Source: Xiphydria camelus
Taxonomy: Eukaryota; Arthropoda; Insecta; Hymenoptera; Xiphydriidae
Direction of reading: 5' to 3'
Assembly: GCA_963678675.1 (NCBI GenBank)
Contig: OY783197.1
Coordinates: 778,400-842,399 of the forward strand
Length of the DNA: 64,000 nt
Shown here in pieces: positions 9,001-19,160 of this stretch (position 1 is the stretch's first letter; each line of letters begins with the position of its first letter). The translations under genes and the position numbers were made by a program. The notes under the pieces are model-generated. The model was not told the DNA's origin and made no database searches. It was given only the letters and a program-made list of their open reading frames with translations.

Positions 9001-9710
9001 TAATAAGCACATTTTATTGTTCGCCGAAAGGCAGCAATAATTAAACTATTTCCACAATATGTCCAATAATGGATTAATAAGGAAGCATAAAATATTCCAA
9101 TCTCTCTAATTCGTATTCACCTCGCATCTCATTAAATTGTTACGAATCATCCGGAGAAGAGCGATAATCGTTCTTGCTCCTGTTTTCTAAATGAAGTATC
9201 GCGTCTGATCATGAGCGTCCGGGCTTGCGATCGATGCGATGCTTTACACGACTTTGTCAGTCATTCACGCTCCATTTATCTTAAGGCTGTCGATGTAATA
9301 ATTTGTCTGTTTCAGGGCTTCGAATTAATAGGAAAGTTTCTCTTTCAGGAAACGCAAAAATAAGCGACATTCTCCCCCGATCAGCCAAGTGTCTCGTAGA
9401 TTTCTGTCACTGTGCTCATAAATTGCAAATGGAATGAAGTTTGTCACGGCAACCGTAGCGTTCCGTGACACGGAAATTTTAATAATGACATTTTTATCTT
9501 TCAGACGCCTCATGGGACGGCTTTTAGTGTCGAAATTTGACCATTAATCGTTCAGTTTTGTGTTTCAGCTGTAGACTTGAAATTGAGAGAGTCACTTATG
9601 CCCGGGGCGTATTCGTAAATCTATAGATTAATTGAAGAGTGGAAATTAGAAAGGGCCTACGTGCCGTTTTTCACAGACTTCAGTTTTTGACATAGAAAGG
9701 TTCTAAGGAC
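9001..9710. other. Stretch without recognised features
   Basis: Apart from several TTTCAG motifs I see no gene, repeat copy or RNA gene here. Open frames are short and unconvincing. Confidence 0.6.
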
Positions 9711-9861
9711 AACTCGCGTCGGCAGCGAACTCGCTATTCCTCGATGCTCGTCTCTTTCATTTCACAGAGGGGTTAAGTTCGAGTTTCTTTTATCAAATTT
9801 CATCGTTTTCCTACTACACTTTCTCATTGGTATGCACTGTAGGTCTCAATTCCTCTTGTAT
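9711..9861 (+). repeat. Diverged partial third copy of a duplicon segment
   Basis: This stretch resembles 364-513 and the matching part of copy 2 (about 10220-10375), including CTCGCGTCGGCAGCGAACTCG and GGTATGCACTGTAGGTCTCA. Scattered differences are visible by eye. It runs directly into the left end of copy 2, so the duplicon has an internal direct repeat straddling that boundary. Whether copy 1 had the same upstream piece cannot be told because the window begins there. Confidence 0.8.
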
Positions 9862-9863
9862 AC

Positions 9864-9928
9864 CGTATGTCTGACGGCAAGCGCAACAAAACTTCAGCAG
9901 TTTTGTTGCGCTTGCCGTCAGACATACG
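9864..9928. repeat. Perfect 30-bp inverted repeat, 5-nt loop (copy 2)
   Basis: Same hairpin as at 11-75: arms 9864-9893 and 9899-9928, loop TCAGC. Both arms are unchanged between the copies. Confidence 0.95.
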
Positions 9929-10705
9929 TTATTCTTCCTCACATTCCACGTAATGCCAGACAGGGTGGAGTGGGGCCCGTAGGTCGGGCAGCGCGGCAAA
10001 AGTCTGCGAGGAGTTTCGCTTCAGCAGTCTGAATGGACACTCCAACGCAAACGGCGTCAGGATTGGCTAAAATCTTTATTGCATGTGTTTCAAGGCGCAC
10101 TTTGCGCGGAGTCGAGCTCTCGTATCAGTACGCGCGAGTTCGCCTCGGGGGGTGTGAGGATTTAAACATTTTTGTGGAGCTTCACGAGAAGAAACTTACG
10201 CGCTCTCTTGAGATTAAAACTCGCGTCGGCAGCGAACTCGTTATTCATCGATGCTCCTCTCTATCATTTCGTAGAGGGGTTAAGTTTGAGTTTCTTTTGT
10301 CAAATTTCATCGTTCTCCTACTACAACTTCTCATTGGTATGCACTGTAGGTCTCAATTCCTCTTGTATATTCCTCCTCCCATTTGGCACACCGTAACGAG
10401 ACTATCTCGTACGCACACATTACTTTGGTTACGGTTGCAGAACGGGGAAGTTTGTTCACCGCGTTCGCACTTTTAAATCAACTCGAAATATCATAGTGCA
10501 CGCGGGCCACCGAGAGCAGGGACCTCCTCGTGGTGTGGCCTGGAAAATCAATAGTGTTCGATCCGAAACATTCTTGATTTACTGACGCCTGCTCATTTTG
10601 GATCGCCTTGAAAGGCGAGTAGAATCAGCCGCGCAGTTCCTTCTCGAGCCACAGTTTAATTCTGTAGGCTGGTTTAGCTTCGACCCTACGTAGTTTCCAT
10701 GTTCC

Positions 10706-10731
10706 TTCCTTCTTCTCGCGAGAAGAAGGAA
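10706..10731. repeat. 26-bp perfect palindrome (copy 2)
   Basis: Same palindrome as at 850-875, unchanged. The related imperfect version in this copy lies near 12115-12142. Confidence 0.9.
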
Positions 10732-12176
10732 TGGACAACTCGAATACAGGAATTGGGATCTCGGACGGAGCGTTTCCGGGGACGAGACGGCATAGGTCCT
10801 TTGATGCAGGAGTCTGATCAGTGGTTCTCCAGAGGGCCAAGCAGTATATCGGATATGGGACTGACAGATGAAACAAATCATCAAGCAATACTGCCTCCTA
10901 ATTGATCTGTAATACTTACATCCTTTTATCATCACTCTCGTTACATTCACATCACTATGATCTCACACAGAATTTACTAATTATTTTCCTCAATTGAACT
11001 CGATGGGTGAGGGTTTATCTCTATTGTATTCCTTTTATATCACTTTCTCCCCTTGTGGAGATTCTAACGGAATAATACTTCAAGTATATTGTTGGTCAAT
11101 TTTCATTTAGAGAAGCCTACGAGCGATGCTTTGGACATTATCAACGAATTCTCATTCAGAAAGATCTACGAAAGATACTTGGGGTATTATTACAATAGAT
11201 TCTCGCTTAGAAGAGCGTGTGAAATAATAATTGGAGAATAATAGAATCTACAGCCCGTTCGTTTTCTTTAAATGTTGGGAATTTTCCAAAGTCAAGCGTG
11301 TGCGTGTCTGTTGGGTGCCAACAGCCGGACGTTTGAAACGGCCGATCGATATCACGCTCCCCCCCCCCCCCCCTTCCCAGCGCCATACACTCTCGCCAGT
11401 CACTTTAGTCGCGATCGTTGAACGGGGTGGTCGGGTCTCCGCGCTCGTCGATGCATATTAGTAGCACGGGCTATCTCCTCGTGGTCTGCCTCGAGGAATC
11501 AATTTGACGATGCTGTAGGGTTAATATCTCTTTCTCTCTTTGTTGAGACTCTAACGGAATAATAATTGGAGTATTGTTGTTCAGTCTATGAGCGATACTT
11601 TGGACATAATCAACGAATTCTCATTCAGAAAGATCTATGAATACTCTTGGTACTTGGGATATTATTACGATAGATTCTCATTTAGAAGAGAGTCTTGTGA
11701 AATAATACTCGGAGAATAATAGAATCTACAGCCCGTTTGTTTTATTGAAATGTTTGACAGTTTTCGGAAGTAATGACGTTTGGATAATAGCCTGAGCGGC
11801 CGTTCGTTATCACGCTACCCCCTCTCCAGCGCCACGCCGTAGCCGAGCCTCACTCACGCCTGTCACTTTAGTCGCGATCGCTGAACGGGATGGTCGGTTC
11901 TCCGCGCTCATCACTAGCTACCTATCATTGCACGGGCTACCAAGTGGAGGGACTTGCTCGTGGTGTGCTTCGGGGAATCAATTGACGCTTGCTCTTCTTG
12001 GACGGCCTCGAGGGATGAGGAGAGAAGAGTAGACCAAATCCTTATCCCTTATCCCTCATCCCCGCATTGTTAACACGGGTCCGAGTTCCCATGTACTTGT
12101 GTTCGAGGTCTTACTTCCTTCTTCTTGCGCTAGAAGAAGGAGGTAATACCTCGGATATAGGTATTGGGGACCCGGA

Positions 12177-12211
12177 CCCCCCCCACCCCCATTTCCCGGG
12201 GGTGGGGGGGG
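12177..12211. repeat. C-tract / G-tract hairpin (copy 2)
   Basis: Counterpart of 2318-2352: C8-A-C5 at 12177-12190 and G5-T-G8 at 12198-12211, with the G tract running on to 12213. Confidence 0.9.
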
Positions 12212-12590
12212 GGAGGTACACTGTCATGCACCAGCCTGTTTCTTGAAGGTCATTTAGAGGTCAAATCATAGGTGGGGTTAATTATTACTGTTAATTGATG
12301 GAAATCGACTGGAAGCAACACATTCTGCCATTTTAGTTCCAATTGCACTCGTATCGAGCAGTAATTCTCTCTAATTCGTCTACATATCACTCGCTGTGAT
12401 GACTCTGTCAGATTTCATCGATCAAATTAATCGGTGCGTTATTAACAGACTCTAATATTGAAATAAGGAATCCATGGATGTGTCATATAATGCATTAGTA
12501 ACAAATTCTAATACTTTGAGAGAAAGAATATTCTCGTCAGTCTGGTTCCGATCGCCGCGAGCGGAATGGTTCGTTCTCCACGCTCTATCT

Positions 12591-12731
12591 TGGATTATGT
12601 GTTAACTACCTACCCCTAGTATCAGTGCGCGGGTTCAGTGACATTCTCGTACCGTGGATTATTAGAAAAGTGAAATAATCCCGTGTGTCATTCTAATTAC
12701 GGTCGACAAATGGAATATAATAGTTAATTCT
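12591..12731 (+). repeat. Long inverted repeat, left arm (copy 2)
   Basis: Counterpart of 2731-2870 in copy 2, starting TGGATTATGTGTTAACTACC. It pairs with 13726-13860. Confidence 0.88.
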
Positions 12732-13620
12732 CCATCTCGCACGTTCCAATCCGGAGTGTAGTGTAGTTAACTTCTCGTGCTGTCACCCGAATAAGCAAAG
12801 TAGTTTTATGTGCGCGTCAGTCTGGTTTCGGCCATCGAGTGGAGTGGTTTAAGTATCTTTCGTGTACTCGTCATCATTAGTTTGTGCGCGACTGTCAAAT
12901 AGTGAACTCGCGTTATAATAATGTACTTTCATCCGTCTTAAATTAAATTAAATTATCTTTAGAACTCTCGCGCGTTCAATCTCGGATTCTATGTTTCATA
13001 CTACCTATCAGTGCGCGGGTTCAGTGACATTCTCGTTCCGCGGATTATTGGAAAGGCATAGTGCTGTGTGTTATTCTAATTACGGTCAACTAATTAATCT
13101 CCGGTCTCGCACGTTTGAATAAATCCGGAGTGTAGTGTAGTTACATTCCTGTGCTGTCGCCCGAATAAGTAAACTATATAGTTTCATGCGCGTCAGTCAC
13201 GTTTCGGCCGTCGAGTGGAGTGGTTTATCTTTCGTACTCATTATCATTAGTTTGTGCGCGGCTACCAAATAGTGAACTCGCGTTATAATCATGTACTTTC
13301 ATCCGTCTTAAATTTAATTTAATTATCTTTAGAACTCTCGCGCGCGTTCAATCTCTGTGTCTGCGTTAATACTACCTATCAGTGCGCGGGTTCAGTGACA
13401 TTCTCGTTCCGTGGATTATTGGACATAGGCATAGTGCTGTGTGTTATTCTTATTACGGTCGACTAATTAATCTCCGGTCTCGCACGTTTGAATAAATCCG
13501 GAGTGTAGTGTAGTTACCTACTCGTCATCATTAGTTTGTGCGCGACTGTCAAATTGTGAATTCGCGTTATAGTCATGTACTTTCATCCGCCTTAAGTTTA
13601 ATTTTATTATCTTTAGAAGT
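12611..13620 (+). repeat. Three tandem subunits of about 370-400 bp (copy 2)
   Basis: The same subunit as in copy 1, but three units begin near 12622, 13011 and 13380. The extra unit explains most of the length difference between the duplicon copies. It either was gained in copy 2 or lost from copy 1 by unequal exchange. Confidence 0.82.
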
Positions 13621-13725
13621 GCTCTTGTTGTCTCGGTGGTGTTTTCAGTATATTCAAATATTTAATCAAATAAAAATATCTTCCCAAAGTGAAAAATAAA
13701 TTGAAAATATCTATGGAAGGATCGG

Positions 13726-13860
13726 AGAATTAACTATTATATTCCATTCGTCGACCATAATTAGAATGACACACGAGATTATTTCACTTTTCCAATAATC
13801 CACGGTACGAGTATGTCACCGAACCCGCGCACTCTGATAGGTAATAAACACATAATCCGA
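13726..13860 (-). repeat. Long inverted repeat, right arm (copy 2)
   Basis: Reverse complement of 12591-12731. The spacer is about 1 kb here because copy 2 carries one more tandem subunit than copy 1. Confidence 0.88.
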
Positions 13861-14110
13861 GCACAGGGACTTTGACAGGATGGGAACTGCTCGCGCTCAA
13901 TCGTCTTCAAAGGTATGCAGGTTCATTGACCTCTTGTCTTCTTCAAGCCACTGCTTAAAATGTACCGTGGCACGAGTTTCGTTTAAATTTTCACATTTCT
14001 ACATGCAAGTAAATTATTGTATATCTGCCTTCCGCTGGCATAGCGGTGATTAGGTTGCATCTCCGAAAAGTATTTTAATTAGATTGTAATTCGAATTGTG
14101 AAATGCACAG

Positions 14111-14445
14111 ATGTACGGCAGTTCGGTACGGACTAAAGAACCAAAGTCCAAACATGACACGCCGATGGTTTTGGGCGATTGCTGGCCAGGAGAGGTCAGC
14201 TTCGAAAAGCTCTTTCGCAGAGGATCAACTAGGAGACTGACGGGTAAGAATACATTAAAGAACATTGCCTTAAGTTAATAAGCAATATATCCTTTTATTA
14301 TCGTATTCTCATTACATTTGCAATAGTGAAATTGAATAACATTCTCGAAACCATTAACTAACTTAATTAACTTTATACAGAACGCCCGTGTAGGCAGCGA
14401 AAACAATCTGTCCAACTCTGCAAGTTGGAGTCCTTGTGGAAATGA
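14111..14445 (+). CDS. Possible two-exon small open frame in the duplicon (copy 2), unknown function
   Basis: Counterpart of 3881-4219. The proposed exons are 14111-14243 and 14381-14445, with the same donor (CGG|GTAAGA) and acceptor (TTATACAG) and a 137-nt intron. The joined frame again ends after 65 codons. Differences from copy 1 are D3G, one M-to-L, one N-to-K and one S-to-L; I see no silent changes in the two exons, which does not suggest purifying selection. Just downstream, 11 nt present in copy 1 (near 4240) are missing here, removing a possible donor. Coding status is doubtful; both copies may be relics. Confidence 0.22.
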
Positions 14446-14695
14446 TCGTCGGAGAACACCCACTCCACGAATCGATGATCGAAAGGTTGATACAGTTTTT
14501 TAATTATGAATGAGAATTTTGTTTCAAATAAATGTGTTTCCGAGATTCATACGATACGTAGGAGTTCGAGAAGTTGCATCGCCGGCACGTCTAATTCGGT
14601 ATTTCATTTCTGTTACAGTCAATCGAATTGAGCACACGAAAGAACGACATCGGTACTATATTCCGCGGATTCGCTGATGTCGAGAAGTAAGTATT

Positions 14696-15252
14696 AGGTT
14701 TGTTCCTGCAGGAGTCAGAGACTGTCAGCGGACGTCAGGCGCATGCGCATTAAGATTCTCGCGTTCCAGCAAGAAGTACGTGACAGTCACTGATTCCAAA
14801 TCCGCTGTTCCAGCAGGAGTCAGACGAGTTTGCTCACAGTCAGAAAAGTTTGCGGATTGTCAGGAAACTTTTAGTCCGACGCAGGCGTACTAGCTGCTCG
14901 TATGAATGAGGGCGGGTTTTACAAACACAGTATAAACGCGGTATAGCGCTATACTGAGAATAACCAGCACGCAAGCGTTTTACAAGTATGGTATAAGGCT
15001 GGAGAAATAGATTAATCCAAAATAACTGTCCTAATTTGTTGTAGGATATTGTGTACACCCTGGTCGAAGTAAAACTGCCCCCCCCTCTCTTAATTTGTTA
15101 ATTGTTATTTTTACTGTTCAAAAACCGAATCCATTATTTCTGCTATAGATATTGATGCTAATGTTAGAAATTTGAATGAGTAATTAATATATAGGGTACC
15201 TATAATAGAAACATTTTGCAAAAGTAACCAGAAGAAGAATCCGTAGCCCCGG
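14696..15252. other. Unassigned repeats right of duplicon copy 2
   Basis: The first ~200 bp holds degenerate repeats of GTTCC.GCAGGAGTCAGA with AGTCAG/TGTCAG motifs (near 14701, 14762, 14809, 14838). They are followed by CAGTATAAACGCGGTATAGC and a related TTTTACAAGTATGGTATAAG. A perfect 14-bp palindrome GTATAGCGCTATAC is at 14941-14954. A C7 run is at about 15077-15083. These look like parts of one or more unclassified elements. No gene is seen. Confidence 0.55.
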
Positions 15253-15473
15253 ATGTACACCCGGGTTCACGGATTCTGAACATAATGACTTTTCAAAATG
15301 TAATTTTAAAACGTAACAGCCAATTAGCAATTAAATGTCAAACATTCGTTAGCTAATGCAGCCTTTGCCCTGGCTAATGAAAGCATGATAATTAATTATT
15401 CATTGGTTAGTATATTGAAATATGACATTTTTAAAAGTCACTATGTTCAGAATCCGTGAACCCGGGTGTACAT
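15253..15473. mobile_element. MITE family A, second copy, 221 bp
   Basis: Terminal inverted repeats of about 39 bp at 15253-15291 (ATGTACACCCGGGTTCACGG...) and 15435-15473, nearly perfect. The inner region shares ACTAACCAATGAATAATTAA and the TGCTTTCATTAGCCAGGG block (reverse complement) with 6193-6407, so both belong to one family. This copy has much better preserved ends and is therefore probably younger. No coding capacity. Confidence 0.85.
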
Positions 15474-15646
15474 GGCAAGCCAGGTATCAGATTTACACGG
15501 TTATATATGGAATCCGTTATTTCTCCCCTTTACAATCTGACTTAGTATTCCATGTATAGCTGTATTTATTAAGCTGGCCACTGCGGGGATGGCTTACTCC
15601 GATCCGTCCGGCAATTAGCCTTCCATAAAGGACGTGAGATTGTAAG
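15474..15646. other. Short unassigned spacer
   Basis: Sequence between the MITE and the fold-back element. Nothing recognised. Confidence 0.5.
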
Positions 15647-15759
15647 TATAGTCTGTTAAGTAAGAGCGTGTACGGCATTATTCATAAAGACATTATTCAA
15701 CAATGTGTTTCTTTCAACATACATACGTTTGATATGGTCCAAGGCAATGCACAATTTGG

Positions 15760-15906
15760 TTAATAATGAGTTCAATCACCACCATCGATTATTGCTTGGC
15801 ATCTCCGAGGCATACTATCCATCAAATTTTCGGCGTATTTACGGGGAAGTGCCTTCCAAATGTGTCGAATTTCTCGGGATAGCTGCTTCACAGTGAAGAC
15901 ACGTTT
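15760..15906 (-). pseudogene. Tc1/mariner transposase C-terminal fragment, left arm
   Basis: On the minus strand this encodes KRVFTVKQLSREIRHIWKAL and continues PRKYAENLMDSMPRRCQAII, then GGD, an in-frame TGA where the other arm has Trp (15772-15774), THY and a final stop. The LP..Y..NL.DSMPRRCQA.I pattern is characteristic of the extreme C-terminus of Tc1-like DDE transposases, downstream of the last catalytic acidic residue. Only about 49 codons remain against roughly 340 in a complete protein, so no catalytic residue is present. It is inactive. Confidence 0.8.
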
Positions 15907-15932
15907 TCGTCGAAGCTTCTGCTTGTTTATGA

Positions 15933-16079
15933 AAACGTGTCTTCACTGTGAAGCAGCTATCCCGAGAAATTCGACGCGTTTGGAAGGCACTTCCCCGCGA
16001 ATACGTCGAAAATTTGATGGATAGTATGCCTCGGAGATGCCAAGCAATAATCGATGGTGGTGATTGGACTCATTATTAA
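15933..16079 (+). pseudogene. Tc1/mariner transposase C-terminal fragment, right arm
   Basis: On the plus strand this reads KRVFTVKQLSREIRRVWKAL, then PREYVENLMDSMPRRCQAII, GGDWTHY and TAA. It is the better preserved of the two arms, with no internal stop. The frame is closed on the left by a TGA at 15930-15932 inside the spacer. The rest of the transposase, including the DDE catalytic residues, is absent. It differs from the left arm at only a few residues (R/H, V/I, E/K, V/A), so the palindrome formed after the element was already present or shortly after its insertion. Confidence 0.82.
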
Positions 16080-16190
16080 CATAATTGCGCATTGCCTTGG
16101 AACATGTCAAACGTATGTATGTGGAAAAAAACATTGTTGAATAATTTCTTTATGAATAATGCCATACACGCTCTTACTTAACTGACTGTA

Positions 16191-16390
16191 CGTTTGCAAC
16201 CCTTGTTCGCCAAACAGTATTACCTTTCTATTGTTTGTACCTGAGTTTTCATCCATATTTTTGTTACACTACTAGTAGTGTGTATAAAACAAAATAACAA
16301 TAACCTTAGTCGAAAATTAAAAAGGTTAGGTTTGCTCTCTTCTAAAATTAATTACTGTCGTCTATAATAAATGTCGTCATAATGTCGTCG
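16191..16390. other. Transition DNA beside the satellite
   Basis: Non-repetitive A+T-rich sequence with GGTTAGGTTTG at about 16331-16341 and a short GTCGTC/TATAATAA-rich stretch (about 16355-16395). The TATAATAA there is shared with the satellite monomer and may have served as microhomology at the junction. No gene. Confidence 0.6.
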
Positions 16391-19160
16391 TATAATAAAA
16401 TAAGAATTTTTTATTATAGAATTCTATAATAAGAATCTAATAGGATTCAATACATATACAAATTTTATAACAGAATTCTATAATAAGAATCTAGTAGGAT
16501 TAAATACTTATAAAAATTTTATAATAGAATGCTATAATAAGAATTTTACTGTAGGACTCTATAATAAGAATCTAGTAGGATTAAATACTTATAAAAATTT
16601 TATAATAGAATTCTATAATAATAATCAAATAATAACTCTATAAATTAATCTGATAATAGGACTTTATTTAATAATCTATAATAATAGGATTCTATACTTA
16701 TAAACATTTTATAATAGAATTCTATGATAAGAATCTTATAGTAGGACTCTATAATAAGAATCTAATAGGGTTAAATACTTATAAATATTTTATAGTAGAA
16801 TTGTATAATAAGAATCTTATAGTAGGACTCTCTATAATAAGAATCTAGTAGGATTAAATACTTATAAAAATTTTATAATAGAATTGTATAATAATAATCA
16901 AATAATAACTCTATAAATGAATCTGATAATAGCACTTTATTTAATAATCTAATAATAGGATTCTATACTTATAGACATTTTATAATAGAATTCTATAATA
17001 ACAATCTTATAGTAGGACTCTATAATAAGAATCTAATAGGATTAAATACTTATAAATATTTTATAATAGAATTCTATAATAAGAATCTATAGTAGGATTC
17101 AATACTTATAGAAATTTTATAATATAATTCTATAATAAAAATCTTACTGTAGGACTCTATAATAAGAATCTAATAGGATTAAATACTTATAAAAATTTTA
17201 TAATAGAATTCTATAATACGAATATAATAGGATTAAATACTTATAAAAATTTTATAATAGAATTCTATAATAAGAATCTAGTATGATTAAATACTTATAA
17301 AGATTTTATAATAGCATTCTATAATAAGAATCTAGTAGGATTAAATACTTATAAATATTTTATAATAGAATTCTATAATAAGAATCTATAGTAGGATTCA
17401 ATACTTATAGAAATTTTATAATATAATTCTATAATAAGAATCTTACTGTAGGACTCTATATATGAATATAATAGGATTCTATAATAAGAATCTTACTGTA
17501 GGACTCTATTATAAGAATCTATAGTAGGATTCAATACTTATAAAAATTTTATAATAGAATTCTATAATAAGAATCTTATAGTAGGACTCTATATATGAAT
17601 ATAATAGGATTCTATACTTATAAAAATTTTATAATAGAATTCTATGATAAGAATCTTATAGTAGGACTCTATAATAAGAATCTAATAGGATTAAATACTT
17701 ATAAATATTTTATAGTAGAATTGTATTATAAGAATCTATAGTAGGATTAAATAATTATAAAAATTTTATAATAGGATTCTATAATAAGAATCTTACTGTA
17801 GGACTCTATTATAAGAATCTATAGTAGGATTCAATACTTATAAAAATTTTATAATAGAATTCTATAATAAGAATCTTATAGTAGGACTCTATATATGAAT
17901 ATAATAGGATTCTATACTTATAAAAATTTTATAATAGAATTCTATGATAAGAATCTTATAGTAGGACTCTATAATAAGAATCTAATAGGATTAAATACTT
18001 ATAAATATTTTATAGTAGAATTGTATAATAAGAATCTTATAGTAGGACTCTCTATAATAAGAATCTAGTAGGATTAAATACTTATAAAAATTTTATAATA
18101 GAATTGTATAATAATAATCAAATAATAACTCTATAAATGAATCTGATAATAGCACTTTATTTAATAATCTATAATAATATGATTCTATACTTATAAACAT
18201 TTTATAATAGAATTCTATGATAAGAATCTTATAGTAGGACTCTATAATAAGAATCTAATAGGATTAAATACTTATAAATATTTTATAGTAGAATTGTATA
18301 ATAAGAATCTTATAGTAGGACTCTCTATAATAAGAATCTAGTAGGATTAAATACTTATAAAAATTTTATAATAGAATTGTATAATAATAATCAAATAATA
18401 ACTCTATAAATGAATCTGATAATAGCACTTTATTTAATAATCTAATAATAGGATTCTATACTTATAGACATTTTATAATAGAATTCTATAATAACAATCT
18501 TATAGTAGGACTCTATAATAAGAATCTAATAGGATTAAATACTTATAAATATTTTATAATAGAATTCTATAATAAGAATCTATAGTAGGATTCAATACTT
18601 ATAGAAATTTTATAATATAATTCTATAATAAAAATCTTACTGTAGGACTCTATAATAAGAATCTAATAGGATTAAATACTTATAAAAATTTTATAATAGA
18701 ATTCTATAATACGAATATAATAGGATTAAATACTTATAAAAATTTTATAATAGAATTCTATAATACGAATATAATAGGATTAAATACTTATAAAAATTTT
18801 ATAATAGAATTCTATAATAAGAATCTTATAGTAGGACTCTATAATAAGAATCTAATAGGATTCTATACTTATACAAATTTTATAATAGAATTCTATAATA
18901 AGAATCTATAGTAGGATTCAATACTTATAGAAATTTTATAATAGAATTCTATAATAAGAATCTAGTAGGATTAAATACTTATAAAAATTTTATAATAGGA
19001 TTCTATAATAAGAATCTAGTAGGATTAAATACTTATAAAAATTTTATAATAGAATTCTATAATAAGAATCTAGTAGGATTAAATACTTATAAAAATTTTA
19101 TAATAGGATTCTATAATAAGAATCTTACTGTAGGACTCTATATATGAATTTAATATGATT
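16391..19160 (+). repeat. Satellite left edge: heterogeneous monomers, 1493-bp and 300-bp periods
   Basis: Monomers here vary more than further in (GAATTG for GAATTC, ATAGTAG, ATAACAATC, TATAGACATT and so on). Two block periods are visible: 300 bp (about 17,500-17,700 with 17,800-18,000) and 1493 bp (about 16,680-17,200 with 18,173-18,690). The first monomer contains a perfect 22-bp palindrome at 16411-16432 centred on GAATTC, where interior monomers have two mismatched positions. Confidence 0.8.
16619..16690 (+). repeat. Divergent marker monomer of the satellite (first of about 14)
   Basis: A monomer type reading ATAATCAAATAATAACTCTA...CTGATAATAGGACTTTATTT...TAATAATCTATAATAATAGG replaces the usual TTACTGTAGGACTC module. 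Occurrences of its ATAATCAAAT start lie near 16,621, 16,894, 18,114, 18,387, 22,939, 37,203, 37,851, 42,480, 43,474, 46,854, 51,483, 52,477, 55,857 and 59,899. Two subtypes exist: AACTTTATAAATTAATC (22.9, 42.5, 43.5, 51.5 and 52.5 kb) and AACTCTCTATAAATGAATC (37.2, 37.9, 46.9, 55.9 and 59.9 kb). It is a convenient register marker for the higher-order units. Confidence 0.85.

Larger units (their letters stand above)
9854..14695 (+). repeat. Large non-coding duplicon, copy 2
   Basis: Direct repeat of 1-4485, with an offset of 9853 at the left end growing to about 10,230 at the right. The increase comes mainly from one extra internal tandem subunit of about 370 bp in this copy. Right after the shared GTAAGTATT the two copies diverge completely: copy 2 continues AGGTTTGTTCCTGCAGG, copy 1 continues TTAATTTATAAAT. 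The copies are separated by about 5.4 kb of unrelated sequence. Copy 2 lies immediately left of the transposon-relic cluster and the satellite. Confidence 0.9.
15647..16190. mobile_element. Palindromic (head-to-head) Tc1/mariner relic
   Basis: Arms 15647-15908 and 15931-16190 are reverse complements with few mismatches, separated by a 22-nt spacer. The outer end of the right arm, read inward, is TACAGTCAGTTAAGTAAGAG: TA plus CAGT, a typical Tc1-type terminus. Each arm carries the 3' end of a transposase gene reading outward. The structure is thus two copies of the same transposon 3' end joined at their internal sides. It lies about 200 bp from the satellite edge. Confidence 0.85.

Noticed and set aside
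15705..16134. Two 63-codon open frames in the fold-back element (15705-15896 plus, 15943-16134 minus).
   Set aside because: They are antisense shadows of the transposase C-terminal fragments, which read outward on the opposite strands.
16331..16341. GGTTAGGTTTG as a telomere tract.
   Set aside because: Only a single TTAGG-like match is present, with no tandem run, so it is at most a hint of the insect group.
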